Origin: QZKY01 sp942492925 | Lineage (GTDB): Bacteria > Pseudomonadota > Gammaproteobacteria > Burkholderiales > Burkholderiaceae_D | Assembly (NCBI GenBank): GCA_942492925.1 | Contig: OW818641.1 | Location: 372,001 to 436,000, forward strand | Length of the DNA: 64,000 nt | Direction: 5' to 3' | Shown: piece by piece, positions 1-8,667 of the stretch | Numbering within the stretch: position 1 is the stretch's first letter | Layout of the letters: every line of letters begins with the position of its first letter | Made by a program: the position numbers and the translations under genes | Notes under the pieces: generated by a model | Told to the model about the DNA's origin: nothing | What the model saw: the letters and a program-made list of their open reading frames with translations, nothing else | Databases searched by the model: none

Positions 1-1
1 T

Positions 2-385
2 TTGGGCTTGTATGCAGCGCTGGAATGGCAGGTTGAAGAGTTCCAGCGCCGAAGCGGGATCATGTGCGATCTGATCGCGGATGGCGAAGATATGGAGCTG
101 GATGATAGCGTGGCAACGGTGCTATTCCGTATTGTGCAAGAAGCGTTGACCAATGTCTTGCGTCATGCCAAGGCCACTTACGTCAAGGTCGAGTTACGTC
201 AGGAAGTCGGGCAATTGACCATGACGATAGCCGACAATGGTATTGGGATGCAGGAAGCCAGAAAGAGCGAACAAAACTCCTTTGGCTTGGTGGGTATCCG
301 GGAGCGGCTGCACATTCTCGGTGGGCATCTGCATATCGAGAGCAACAATAACGGTACGACACTGACGGTCACCGTGCCGCTTTGA
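2..385 (+). CDS. Sensor histidine kinase, C-terminal part (cut by window edge)
   Basis: Only the last ~127 residues are in the window; the reading frame is open to the left edge, so the TTG at base 2 is not a claimed start. What remains is a GHKL ATPase domain of the NarX/DegS-type (HisKA_3) kinases: an N-box around residues 45-56 (EALTNVLRHA), the G1 box DNGIGM at 78-83 and the G2 box GLVGIRERL at 95-103. Such kinases autophosphorylate on a histidine upstream of this domain and pass the phosphate to a NarL-type regulator. Neither the sensor part nor the partner regulator is visible, so the signal is unknown. Confidence 0.85.
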   Translation: MGLYAALEWQVEEFQRRSGIMCDLIADGEDMELDDSVATVLFRIVQEALTNVLRHAKATYVKVELRQEVGQLTMTIADNGIGMQEARKSEQNSFGLVGIRERLHILGGHLHIESNNNGTTLTVTVPL

Positions 386-402
386 TGCGGCGCTGACAGG
401 CG

Positions 403-1116
403 CTAGTGAAGTGTTGGCGTTGCGCCACAACACTGCTTGTATTTTTTCCCGCTGCCGCAGGCACAAGGGCCAGCCTGCTCATCCGATTTTTTGGAGACCG
501 ATTTGCCGGAGCGTTCGTCGGCTTGGCTCGTGCGAGCGTGCTCCATCCAGAAACGACGAATGGGCAGAATATTGGCCTCCATCTGGATAGCCAGTTTATG
601 CAGTTTCAACGGATCATCAATGAGGGGCGCTTCGTCATCGTCGATTTCCTCCGCACCCAACAAATAAAAAGGCTGCATCAAGGTTGCGCTATCGGATGTC
701 CATATGGCTTTCCAGGCCGTTGGGCGCAGGTTAAGACCCTCCCAAAAACCCATGGCCCAGCCTTCGGCATCGATGAGCATTTTGCCATCCCACTCCTGTT
801 CGCAAAAGAGCGGTTCGTACTCCTTGGACGCCACATCGAAGGTGATGGCAATTTCATTCATGAAGCGCAAGATCAGGTCGGTGATGCGCGACTCTTCTTT
901 GGGTGATTTGAATTTGGGTTTGCAGGCTGGGTCTGCTCCCCAGACGTGCGGCAGCCACTCCGAAACAGGGACGGTTTCAGGGCCGATGACGAGGGCCGTT
1001 AAAAAGCCATGCAGTACATCCATTGTCATGGCATCATCCGCACAACTTAAGGACAAGAGGAATCCATCCAGTTCCTCGAATTCTTCGTCGGACAGTGGGT
1101 CAACGTCGATAGACAT
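403..1116 (-). CDS. UPF0149 (YecA-like) protein with C-terminal SEC-C zinc motif
   Basis: A 237-residue protein. The N-terminal ~190 residues match the YecA/UPF0149 pattern (acidic start, then LDGFLLSL and VLHGFLTALVIGP). The C-terminus has a SEC-C metal-binding motif with Cys218, Cys220, Cys229 and Cys230 (CACGSGKKYKQCC), the zinc motif also found at the end of SecA. The frame stays open upstream to 1299, but the ATG at 1116 gives the family's usual start (MSIDVDPLSDEEF) and avoids overlap with the divergent srkA. The molecular role of the family is not settled; binding to the ribosome or Sec machinery is a guess from SEC-C. Convergent with the histidine kinase. Confidence 0.85.
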   Translation of the reverse strand: MSIDVDPLSDEEFEELDGFLLSLSCADDAMTMDVLHGFLTALVIGPETVPVSEWLPHVWGADPACKPKFKSPKEESRITDLILRFMNEIAITFDVASKEYEPLFCEQEWDGKMLIDAEGWAMGFWEGLNLRPTAWKAIWTSDSATLMQPFYLLGAEEIDDDEAPLIDDPLKLHKLAIQMEANILPIRRFWMEHARTSQADERSGKSVSKKSDEQAGPCACGSGKKYKQCCGATPTLH

Positions 1117-1213
1117 GTCAGAAATACGCAAAAATAAGGGGCAAGAGGAGTCTAACGCACAGCTCGCTATCTGAGCACAAAAAGAAAGCGAAATCCAGAG
1201 ATTTATCCTTAAA

Positions 1214-2215
1214 ATGTGCAGCATGACAAATAAAGTGCAAGTTTCGTTTGAAAATTTAACACCCGACTGCGTGATGCGTGCGATGGATAGTGTGGGCATT
1301 CATGGCGATGGACGCTTATTGGCGTTGAACAGTTACGAAAACCGGGTGTATCTGATTGGGGTTGAGCGCGCGGCTTCCGTAGTGGCCAAATTTTATCGGC
1401 CCCTGCGATGGCGCGACGAAGGCATACGGGAAGAGCACGCCTTTATTCAGGAATTGGCGGCGCACGAGATACCGGTGGTAGCCCCGCTGGGACGGGGATC
1501 CTCCAGCACGTTGCATGACTATGCGGGATTTCGCTTTGCCGTTTTTCCGATGCAAGGAGGGCGTGCGCCGGAGTTGGACGATCGGGTCACACGGCAATGG
1601 CTGGGGCGTTTCATCGGGCGCATCCACGCAGTGGGCGCGGCAAAGCCTTTTCACCACAGACTCAGCCTGAATGTCGAAAGCTTTGGCGAAACCCCGCTGA
1701 ATTACTTGCTTGAAAATAACTTTTTGCCTTTGGACCTGGAAACGACTTATCAAAGCGTGGCGCAACAAGCGCTGGACGGTGTGCGCCGTTGTTTTGATCG
1801 CGCGGGCGACGTAGCGTCGATCCGCTTGCATGGCGATTGTCACGTCGGGAATGTCTTGTGGACGGATGCTGGACCACACTTTGTCGATTTTGACGATTGC
1901 CTGATGGGGCCGCCTCTGCAGGATCTTTGGATGTTATTGTCCGGAGATCGGGAAGAAAGAACACAGCAGTTTGGCGAGTTGCTTGCGGGGTATATGCAAT
2001 TTGCAGATTTCGACGGGCGTCAACTCCATTTGCTTGAAGGATTGCGTACGCTGCGATTGATTCATTATTCAGCCTGGCTGGCGCGCAGATGGGACGATCC
2101 GGCTTTCCCGCTGGCCTTCCCATGGTTCAACACACAGCGATACTGGCAGGATCGCATTCTGGAATTGCGCGAGCAGATTGCGCTGATGGATGAACCGCCT
2201 TTAGCAGGCTGCTGA
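1214..2215 (+). CDS. srkA: Stress response serine/threonine kinase SrkA (YihE/RdoA)
   Basis: A 333-residue cytoplasmic kinase of the choline-kinase-like fold; E. coli SrkA is 328 residues. Lys59 is the likely ATP-binding lysine. The catalytic loop is HGDCHVGN at 206-213 and the metal-binding DFDD is at 225-228. Family members phosphorylate Ser/Thr and counteract stress-induced death after envelope or oxidative stress. ATG 1214 and ATG 1223 are both possible starts; neither has a strong ribosome binding site. The final codons (Leu-Ala-Gly-Cys-stop) lie in the left arm of the inverted-repeat element at 2203-2349, so the natural C-terminus has probably been replaced by the repeat. In E. coli srkA precedes dsbA; that neighbour is absent here. 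Confidence 0.9.
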   Translation: MCSMTNKVQVSFENLTPDCVMRAMDSVGIHGDGRLLALNSYENRVYLIGVERAASVVAKFYRPLRWRDEGIREEHAFIQELAAHEIPVVAPLGRGSSSTLHDYAGFRFAVFPMQGGRAPELDDRVTRQWLGRFIGRIHAVGAAKPFHHRLSLNVESFGETPLNYLLENNFLPLDLETTYQSVAQQALDGVRRCFDRAGDVASIRLHGDCHVGNVLWTDAGPHFVDFDDCLMGPPLQDLWMLLSGDREERTQQFGELLAGYMQFADFDGRQLHLLEGLRTLRLIHYSAWLARRWDDPAFPLAFPWFNTQRYWQDRILELREQIALMDEPPLAGC

Positions 2216-2349
2216 AATACTACTGCGGTGGGTCATTTGCTGCGTTGCGCGGTGCTCGGAATCCTCATGTACGTCTATGTACATTCCGGTTCCTGTGCTC
2301 CGTGCGCCTTGCATCTGACCATCCTCGTGACGTATTTCAGCAGCCTGCT
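2203..2349. repeat. 147-bp inverted-repeat element overlapping the srkA stop
   Basis: The arms AGCAGGCTGCTGAAATAC (2203-2220) and its exact reverse complement (2332-2349) are perfect 18-bp inverted repeats. The interior is itself partly palindromic around a centre near 2270-2282 (ATGTACGTC / TATGTACAT), so the whole can fold into one long hairpin. It lies between convergent srkA and waaA and supplies the srkA stop codon. It resembles a miniature inverted-repeat or REP-like element; there is no coding capacity. Confidence 0.8.
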
Positions 2350-2373
2350 AGCCTGCTAGAGGCTGTCGGGCAA

Positions 2374-3648
2374 TTATTTCTTCAGCAAGGGAGCGAGCAG
2401 AGCCATGGTCCGATCGGTCCCACCACGCTGTTCTTGCGCAAAAGCCAAAGCGCTCACGCGCATCTGTGCGCGCAGCCCGGCATCGCTCAACAGACGGCTG
2501 GCTTGCTGCATGGTTTCGGTCGCCGTCTGCACCACGATGGCGGCGCCAGCCATAACGGCATCTTCAGTAACGGCACCAAAGTTGAAAGTGTGTGGCCCGA
2601 TGAGGACGGGCGTGCCAACGGCGCACGCTTCGATTAGATTTTGTCCGCCCAGTGGAAGGAGACTGCCGCCGATAAACGCAATGTCCGCTGCGGCGTAATA
2701 ACCGAACATTTCGCCCATCGAATCGCCGAGCAAAACGCGCACGTTTTCAGGTAGCGTTGCGTCCGGTTTCAATGTCGAACGGCGCGCCATGGACAAGCCT
2801 CTTTCTGTGATCAGTTGGACGACATCGTCAAAACGCTGCGGATGACGCGGCACGATGATCACCAGTACATCCGGAATGGACAAGGACGCCAGCGCATCCA
2901 GCAGCAAAACTTCTTCGCCTTCGCGCGTGCTCGCACACAGCAGCACAGGACGCGCACCGATACAGCCGCGCAAAAATTGCGTGAAGCTTGCCACCGTATC
3001 CGGCGGGGTGACATCGAATTTGACACTGCCTGTGACATGCACGTGCTTGGCGCCATACAGATGCAAGCGCTCGCTGTCGGCGTGGGTTTGCGCTGCAACG
3101 CAAGCAATGTTCCCGGCGGCATCCGACATCAGCGATGCCGCAATCTTGGCGCGCGACAGCGAGCGCGCGGACATGCGCGCATTGACCAGTGCGACCGGTA
3201 CGCCATGCGCTTTGCATTGTGCGATCAGATTCGGCCAGATTTCTGTTTCCATCAAGATGCAAATGCGCGGTGAAAAATGTCGCAGAAAGCGCGACATCAT
3301 CGTGCCAGTGTCGTAGGGCAAAAAACATTGCGTGACGCGTGGTGCCAGTTCGCCGAACAAAGCGGCACCGGTGTCGCGACCGGTGGCTGTCATGTGCGTT
3401 AGCAAAATATCGTGATCGGGATAGGCCGAGAGCAAGGCATGAACCAGCGGTTCGGCGGCGCGCGTTTCGCCGACAGAAACGGCATGCAGCCAGATGCGCG
3501 GGCGCGCCTCAAGAAGCGGTGCGCGATAAATGCTCAAACGTTCGCCAATGTGGCGGCGGTAGCCGGGTTCTTTTCGTCCGCGCCACCACAAACGCGCCAG
3601 CACGATGGGCATCGCCAGCCACCACAGAAGGGAATAGAAAAAACGCAT
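2374..3648 (-). CDS. waaA: 3-deoxy-D-manno-octulosonic acid transferase (Kdo transferase)
   Basis: A 424-residue inner-membrane glycosyltransferase that adds Kdo to the lipid A precursor, the first core step of LPS synthesis. An N-terminal membrane anchor spans about residues 4-20. The HAVSVGE motif at 55-61 contains the family's catalytic glutamate, and ETEIWPN is at 134-140. The C-terminal half has the GT-B donor-site pattern (GGQNLIEACAVGTPVLIGPHTFNF). Length matches the family (E. coli WaaA is 425). Convergent with srkA across the inverted-repeat element. No other LPS genes are adjacent. Confidence 0.96.
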   Translation of the reverse strand: MRFFYSLLWWLAMPIVLARLWWRGRKEPGYRRHIGERLSIYRAPLLEARPRIWLHAVSVGETRAAEPLVHALLSAYPDHDILLTHMTATGRDTGAALFGELAPRVTQCFLPYDTGTMMSRFLRHFSPRICILMETEIWPNLIAQCKAHGVPVALVNARMSARSLSRAKIAASLMSDAAGNIACVAAQTHADSERLHLYGAKHVHVTGSVKFDVTPPDTVASFTQFLRGCIGARPVLLCASTREGEEVLLLDALASLSIPDVLVIIVPRHPQRFDDVVQLITERGLSMARRSTLKPDATLPENVRVLLGDSMGEMFGYYAAADIAFIGGSLLPLGGQNLIEACAVGTPVLIGPHTFNFGAVTEDAVMAGAAIVVQTATETMQQASRLLSDAGLRAQMRVSALAFAQEQRGGTDRTMALLAPLLKK

Positions 3649-3821
3649 CAGGAAAAACGAAGGTCGGACAAAGTCATGTGCGGATTATCTCGGAAAGGAA
3701 GCGGGACGGCAAATGTCAGACACATAAAAACAAAAGCAAAAAACCACACCCGCCCAAGCGCGATGCCTGAACGAGTATGGCATGAAAAACGGCAGCGGCT
3801 AGGCTACCGGTGCGGCACAAA

Positions 3822-4100
3822 TTACTTCGTGGCGGGTACGCTGGCCGGCGCTGCAGCCTTTTCTACCTTCTTGGCTTGTGCTGATGCTTTTTTCGACGGG
3901 GCTTTTTTGACCTTTTTGGGCGCAGCCTTGGTCTTCTTTACTGCTTTTTGGGAAGCCTTGGCTTTGGGCGCTTTGGCTTTGGCGCTTGCAGCAGGCGTGG
4001 CCTTTGTTGCAGAAGCAGGTACAGAAGCGGCAGGGGCTTGCGCGAAAGCGGTACCCGCAACGAACAGAGAAGCAATCAGCGTGGCAATCAGTTTGTTCAT
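3822..4100 (-). CDS. Small exported lysine/alanine-rich protein
   Basis: A 92-residue protein. Residues 1-21 form a clear Sec signal peptide (MNKLIATLIASLFVAGTAFA, cleavage after AFA). The mature part is almost entirely Ala, Lys, Pro, Ser and Thr (AKAKAPKAK, AVKKTKAAPKKVKKA) with no predicted globular domain. On the minus strand the start follows GAAAGGAAATACC, a good ribosome binding site. It resembles histone-H1 tails in composition but is predicted to be periplasmic or secreted, so it could bind polyanions such as LPS or extracellular DNA. This is an inference from charge only; no family is recognised. Confidence 0.75.
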   Translation of the reverse strand: MNKLIATLIASLFVAGTAFAQAPAASVPASATKATPAASAKAKAPKAKASQKAVKKTKAAPKKVKKAPSKKASAQAKKVEKAAAPASVPATK

Positions 4101-4234
4101 GGTATTTCCTTTCAGTGAGAGGCGTAGACGATCTACGTGCTTCCTTAACGCTGTAGGTTGCGGAAGGGACGACGCCCAATTGTGTCAAATTGTGATCAAC
4201 GAGACGGGTCGATCCGGCAAGCCTTGCGCGTGAC

Positions 4235-4984
4235 TCACGCGCGTCCGCAAACGGGACAGGCGGGATTGCGTGCGATGCCGATGCTGGACCATTCCATGGT
4301 GCGCGCATTGAGCATCAGGAGTCTGCCCTGGAGTGATTGGCCGACTCCGGCCAGCAATTTCAAGGCTTCCGTGGCTTGCGACGCTCCGATGATGCCGACG
4401 AGCGGTGCGAAAACGCCCATGATCGAACAATGAGTTTCGGGAAATTGTTCGTTTTCAGGGAAGAGACAGGAATAACACGGCGAATCCTCGTGACGTTTGT
4501 CGTACACGCTGATTTGTCCGTCAAACATGACGGCGCCGCCGGAAACCAGCGGGACTTTCGCGGCCACGCATGCCCGGTTGATGGCATGACGCGTCGTGAA
4601 GTTATCGGTACAGTCCAGCACCACCGTCGCAGTGGGAACCAGTTCATTCAGGCGGTCTTCCTGAACGCGTTCTTGCAAGGCGATGACTTCCACTTCCGGG
4701 TTAATCTGCGCGAGCGTCTGCTGGCCAGAGCGCGCCTTGGATTGACCCACGCGATCGGTGGTATGCAAAATCTGCCGCTGTAAATTCGTGAGATCGACCG
4801 TATCGTTGTCGACGAGCGTGATTTTGCCGACACCGCCCGATGCCAGATAGTAGGAAACGGGCGACCCCAGTCCGCCAGCACCGATGACGAGCGCATGGGA
4901 CGCCAGGATGCGTGTTTGTCCCTCGATGCCGATTTCATCCAGCAGGATGTGGCGCGAGTAGCGTAAGAGTTGTTCGTCGTTCAC
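4235..4984 (-). CDS. moeB: ThiF/MoeB family sulfur-carrier adenylyltransferase
   Basis: A 249-residue E1-like enzyme that adenylates the C-terminal Gly-Gly of MoaD (molybdopterin synthesis) or ThiS (thiamine synthesis). The nucleotide loop GAGGLGSP starts at residue 35, the family motif LTNLQRQ is at 65-71, and two zinc-binding pairs are present: Cys170/Cys173 and Cys243/Cys246. Length equals E. coli MoeB. No moa or thi genes are adjacent, so MoeB versus ThiF cannot be decided from the sequence alone. It is codirectional with ctpA, envC and gpmA (29 bp from ctpA) and may be the last gene of that transcript. Confidence 0.88.
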   Translation of the reverse strand: MNDEQLLRYSRHILLDEIGIEGQTRILASHALVIGAGGLGSPVSYYLASGGVGKITLVDNDTVDLTNLQRQILHTTDRVGQSKARSGQQTLAQINPEVEVIALQERVQEDRLNELVPTATVVLDCTDNFTTRHAINRACVAAKVPLVSGGAVMFDGQISVYDKRHEDSPCYSCLFPENEQFPETHCSIMGVFAPLVGIIGASQATEALKLLAGVGQSLQGRLLMLNARTMEWSSIGIARNPACPVCGRA

Positions 4985-5013
4985 GGTAAGTGGCGTCGAC
5001 TATGGCGCGCGCA

Positions 5014-6441
5014 TTATTTTTTCTTTTTTTCTTTCTCTTCAACCTTAGCTTTGGAGATTTGCACCGGCAATTTCTTCAAATGGTTGAGCGCTTGCGTCAA
5101 TTGGAAGTCGTCCTTGCTGCCATATTCCAGGCGCTTGCGTTTTTTCTCCAGTTCCAGCAAACGCATTTCTTCTTCCACTTCATCGCGCTTGTCCTTGGCC
5201 GACTCTTCTGCTTTTTTATCCTTGTCATTCGACAAGTGTTTTTGCAAATCCGCCTCGCGCAAGCGAAGCGAGTTCAGCCCATCGCCTTCGGGCGTTTCAT
5301 CGACCATGAGATCGGGTACGATGCCTTTGGCTTGAATGGAGCGTCCACTCGGTGTGTAGTAACGCGCCGTGGTGAGTTTGATGGCGGTATCGGCCGTCAA
5401 TTGACGAATGGTTTGTACCGAACCTTTGCCGAAGGTTTGGGTGCCGAGAATCGTTGCGCGCTTGTGATCTTGCAAAGCACCGGCGACAATTTCAGAAGCT
5501 GACGCCGAACCCGCATTCACGAGCACCACCATCGGCACGGTTTTCACGGCTGCTGGCAATTTGATGAGCGGATCGGAGAGATTGCGCGCAGCATAGAATT
5601 CGCGCCGTGCATAAAAGGTGGCTTTGGAATCCGGCAGCTGACCGTTGGTCGAAACGACGACGGTGTCCTTGGGCAAGAAGGCAGCCGACACGCCGATGGC
5701 GCCCGGTAGCACGCCACCCGGATCGTTACGGAGATCCAGCACGAGTCCCTTGACGTTCGGGTCGGAGGCGTACAACTCGTTTAACTTCTTGACGAGATCG
5801 ACGACGGTCGGTTCTTGAAATTGCGCGACGCGCAACCAGACATAGCCTGGCTCTACAAATTTGGCTTTGACGCTCTTGACGTGAATGACTTCGCGTGTGA
5901 TGGTGACGATGACTGGTTTTGTCTCGTCTTTGCGCGCGATGGTCAATGTGATCTTGGTATTGGGTTCGCCGCGCATGCGTTTGACTGCTTGATCCAGCGT
6001 CATGCCCTTGACTGGCGTCGAGTCGAGTCGCGTAATCAAATCGCCCGGCTTGATGCCCGCGCGATAAGCCGGCGTATCTTCGATGGGAGAAATGACTTTT
6101 ACATAGCCATCTTCCATGCCGACTTCAATGCCCAGACCGACAAATTTGCCCTGCGTGCCTTCCTTGAGTTCTTTCAGCGCTTTCTTGTCCAGATAAGCCG
6201 AATGCGGATCCAGCGAGGACACCATGCCGGAAATGGCTTCCGTCAAAAGCTTCTTGTCTTCAACGGGCTCGACATAGTCTGTCTTGATCAAGCCAAACAC
6301 GTCAGCCAACTGGCGCAACTCCTCCAGCGGGAGAGGGGCATCGACTTGTTTCTGCGCCATGGCAGAAAAGTGCATGCTGAGTGCGATACCGGCAATCATG
6401 CCGACGATAACGAGACTAAATTTTTTGAGTTTGCTGCGCAT
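5014..6441 (-). CDS. ctpA: Carboxyl-terminal processing peptidase (S41)
   Basis: A 475-residue periplasmic serine protease of family S41. An N-terminal signal or anchor spans about residues 8-29, a PDZ domain about 100-170 (GLGIEVGMEDGYVKVISPIED), then the S41 core with LDLRNDPGG near 236-243. The catalytic Ser lies in GSASASE (311-317) and the Lys is Lys339 (TFGKGSVQ). The C-terminus is highly charged and ends in a lysine run. CtpA-type proteases trim periplasmic substrates and, in several bacteria, degrade peptidoglycan hydrolases. The gene lies 3 bp downstream of envC, a hydrolase activator, which suggests a shared role in cell-wall turnover. Confidence 0.96.
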   Translation of the reverse strand: MRSKLKKFSLVIVGMIAGIALSMHFSAMAQKQVDAPLPLEELRQLADVFGLIKTDYVEPVEDKKLLTEAISGMVSSLDPHSAYLDKKALKELKEGTQGKFVGLGIEVGMEDGYVKVISPIEDTPAYRAGIKPGDLITRLDSTPVKGMTLDQAVKRMRGEPNTKITLTIARKDETKPVIVTITREVIHVKSVKAKFVEPGYVWLRVAQFQEPTVVDLVKKLNELYASDPNVKGLVLDLRNDPGGVLPGAIGVSAAFLPKDTVVVSTNGQLPDSKATFYARREFYAARNLSDPLIKLPAAVKTVPMVVLVNAGSASASEIVAGALQDHKRATILGTQTFGKGSVQTIRQLTADTAIKLTTARYYTPSGRSIQAKGIVPDLMVDETPEGDGLNSLRLREADLQKHLSNDKDKKAEESAKDKRDEVEEEMRLLELEKKRKRLEYGSKDDFQLTQALNHLKKLPVQISKAKVEEKEKKKK

Positions 6442-6444
6442 GTG

Positions 6445-7758
6445 TCACCTGATGGATACCCAGCCCAAGGGATCGAAAGCCTTTCCCCGGTGCCGCATTT
6501 CAAAGTATAAGCCAGAATGCTCGTTTCCGCCGCTGTTACCGGCACCAGCAATGACATCGCCGGTTTGGACGGCATCCCCAACTTGCTTGAAGAGCGATTG
6601 ATTGTTGCCGTAAATGGTCATGTATTGACCGCCATGATCGACAATAATCAGGTTGCCAAAACCGCGCAGCCAGTCTGCAAAGACCACCTTGCCGCTCGCG
6701 ATAGACTTGATTTCGGCACCCTCGGTTGTACGGATAAACAAACCTTTCGAACTGGGCCCCGCCTCGCGTTTGCTGCCATATTTCGCCGTAATGGTGCCGC
6801 GCACCGGGAGTTTGAGTTTGCCGCGCAGCTTGGCAAAGGCGTTGTTGGTGGCGTCGTCGAAAGACGGTTCATCCTGATTGACCAGTTGTTCTTCGGGGGG
6901 CGCTTTCTTGCCTTTGGCGGGTTTTGCTTTTTGGGTTTTTTGCGCGGTGCGTTTCTTGCGTGCGGCGGCTTTGCGCTGTTCCGCGACGAGTTTGCCCAGC
7001 TTGTCGACCAGGGCGGTGAGGCGTTGCTGGTTACGTTCGAGGCGGGTCGCTTCCTTGCGCTGCGAGGCAAGCTTGGAAGATATCTGGGACAAGACCGCCG
7101 CACGCCGCGTTTTTTCCTTGACGAGTTGTCCACGGTGCGCGCGTTTTTCAGCGGCGATTTCGTCAAGTTCGTCCTTGGCGTTCTGGGTGGCATCTTTGTT
7201 GGTTTTCACCGCATCCAGCGAAGCACGCAATTCTTCAATTAGTTTGACCTGGGCCTGGGAGACATAGCCCATGTACTGGAGTTCGCGATTGATCCGGTTG
7301 GGGTTGTCACCCGACATCAGCAGTTTGATGTGGTTTTCATTGGCCGTGACGTATTGCTCCCGCAAGAGCTTGGCCAGGCGTTGCTGTTGTCCGGCAACGG
7401 TGAGGTTCAGCTTTTTTTGTTCCTCTGAGAGATGTCCCAAGCGTTTTTCGGTTTGCTGTCTTTCCGTTGCCAATTCGCGCAAGGATCGATTGGCGTGGGA
7501 AATGGCGGCTTCGGATTCGGCCAAGGTGTCGGCGGCGCTGTCCTTTGCGCTCTCGGTCTTGGAAATCTCGCGTTTGAGCGAATCCAGCTTTTTGTTCAGT
7601 TCCGCGCGCTTGGCTTCGGCCGTTTTTTTCTGTTTGGCGCGATCCGTCAGCTTGGTTTGCGCGTGAGCGGAAAACACGAAACAGCACAGGACCAAGAGAG
7701 CCAATAGGCAAAACCAGCGTTTTTGGGCGCGATCCGTGCTCTTTTGGTTAAAAAACAT
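6445..7758 (-). CDS. envC: Murein hydrolase activator EnvC
   Basis: A 437-residue periplasmic protein. A signal peptide covers about residues 1-33 (cleavage near AHA). A long coiled coil follows (~35-250, heptads rich in Lys/Glu/Leu), then a low-complexity Lys/Ala linker, then a LytM (M23) domain from about 315. The LytM domain is degenerate: the first zinc-site histidine is absent (SSKGLFI) and the usual HxH reads LYFE. This is as in E. coli EnvC, which is not a peptidase but activates amidases AmiA/AmiB at the septum. Upstream gpmA ends 11 bp away and downstream ctpA starts 3 bp away, so the three probably share a transcript. Confidence 0.93.
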   Translation of the reverse strand: MFFNQKSTDRAQKRWFCLLALLVLCCFVFSAHAQTKLTDRAKQKKTAEAKRAELNKKLDSLKREISKTESAKDSAADTLAESEAAISHANRSLRELATERQQTEKRLGHLSEEQKKLNLTVAGQQQRLAKLLREQYVTANENHIKLLMSGDNPNRINRELQYMGYVSQAQVKLIEELRASLDAVKTNKDATQNAKDELDEIAAEKRAHRGQLVKEKTRRAAVLSQISSKLASQRKEATRLERNQQRLTALVDKLGKLVAEQRKAAARKKRTAQKTQKAKPAKGKKAPPEEQLVNQDEPSFDDATNNAFAKLRGKLKLPVRGTITAKYGSKREAGPSSKGLFIRTTEGAEIKSIASGKVVFADWLRGFGNLIIVDHGGQYMTIYGNNQSLFKQVGDAVQTGDVIAGAGNSGGNEHSGLYFEMRHRGKAFDPLGWVSIR

Positions 7759-7769
7759 GCCGAAAATGC

Positions 7770-8528
7770 CTATTTCACTGCTCCTTTGATAGTTCCCTGG
7801 TTCGCCACGGCTCGTGTTGCAGCTTCAATCGCAGCCGGATCGCCCAGATAATAGCTGCGCAAGGGTTTGAGGTTAGCATCCAGTTCATAAACAAGGGGTT
7901 GCCCGGTCGGAATATTTAATCTGGAAATATCTTGATCGCTGATACCTTCCAGTTCCTTGATCAGGCCGCGCAGACTGTTGCCATGGGCCGCGATCAGAAT
8001 GCGCCGACCGGACCGAATGGCGGGGGCAATCGACTCATGCCACAGCGGCATGACCCGGGCGACCGTGTCCCGGAGGCTCTCGGTCAAGGGGATCTCGCCC
8101 GCGTTGAGTGCGGCGTAATGCGGGTCCCGGAAAGACGTGCGGGGATCACTCAATTCCAGTGCAGCTGGCGCGGCATCATAGCTGCGTCGCCAGATGTGGA
8201 CTTGTTCTTCGCCGTAGCGCGCAGCCGTTTCGGCCTTGTTGAAGCCTTGGAGGGAGCCGTAGTGACGCTCATTGAGACGCCAGTCTGAAATGGTGGGGAT
8301 CCACATCAGGTTCATCTCCTCCAGCACAATCCAGAGGGTGCGAATCGCGCGCTTCAAAACGGACGTGTAAGCGAGGTCGAAGCTAAAGCCAGCGCCACGC
8401 AGCACTTGCCCGGCATAGCGGGCTTCGGCAATGCCCTGGGGCGTGAGATCCACGTCGGTCCAGCCGGTAAAGCGGTTTTCCAGGTTCCAGGTGGATTGGC
8501 CGTGGCGCATGAGGACGATTTTGTACAT
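7770..8528 (-). CDS. gpmA: 2,3-bisphosphoglycerate-dependent phosphoglycerate mutase
   Basis: A 252-residue cytosolic glycolytic enzyme interconverting 3- and 2-phosphoglycerate. The phosphohistidine motif LMRHGQSTWN begins at residue 6 (His9 nucleophile), LNERHYGSLQG follows at about 84-94, and the second histidine lies in AAHGNSLRGL near 180. Length agrees with dPGM proteins (about 250). It appears to head the gpmA-envC-ctpA-moeB series on the minus strand and is divergent from the rhodanese gene, with about 140 bp of shared promoter space. Confidence 0.97.
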   Translation of the reverse strand: MYKIVLMRHGQSTWNLENRFTGWTDVDLTPQGIAEARYAGQVLRGAGFSFDLAYTSVLKRAIRTLWIVLEEMNLMWIPTISDWRLNERHYGSLQGFNKAETAARYGEEQVHIWRRSYDAAPAALELSDPRTSFRDPHYAALNAGEIPLTESLRDTVARVMPLWHESIAPAIRSGRRILIAAHGNSLRGLIKELEGISDQDISRLNIPTGQPLVYELDANLKPLRSYYLGDPAAIEAATRAVANQGTIKGAVK

Positions 8529-8620
8529 GTTTTGAGTTTCGCGGTTGGGTTGCTGGGATAAGGCAAGACCCTTTCTGAACGGGTCGCCAAAGAATTAATC
8601 CGTGGTCACGGTACATATTT

Positions 8621-8626
8621 TATAAT
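8621..8626 (+). promoter_or_regulatory. Candidate -10 box for the rhodanese operon
   Basis: A perfect TATAAT sits 42 bp before the GTG start at 8668, in an AT-rich stretch between divergent genes. No convincing -35 hexamer is seen 16-18 bp upstream, so this is only a candidate. Confidence 0.4.
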
Positions 8627-8667
8627 GATAAGGTTTGCAAATCGATGACTCTTAGCAAGGTAATCCA

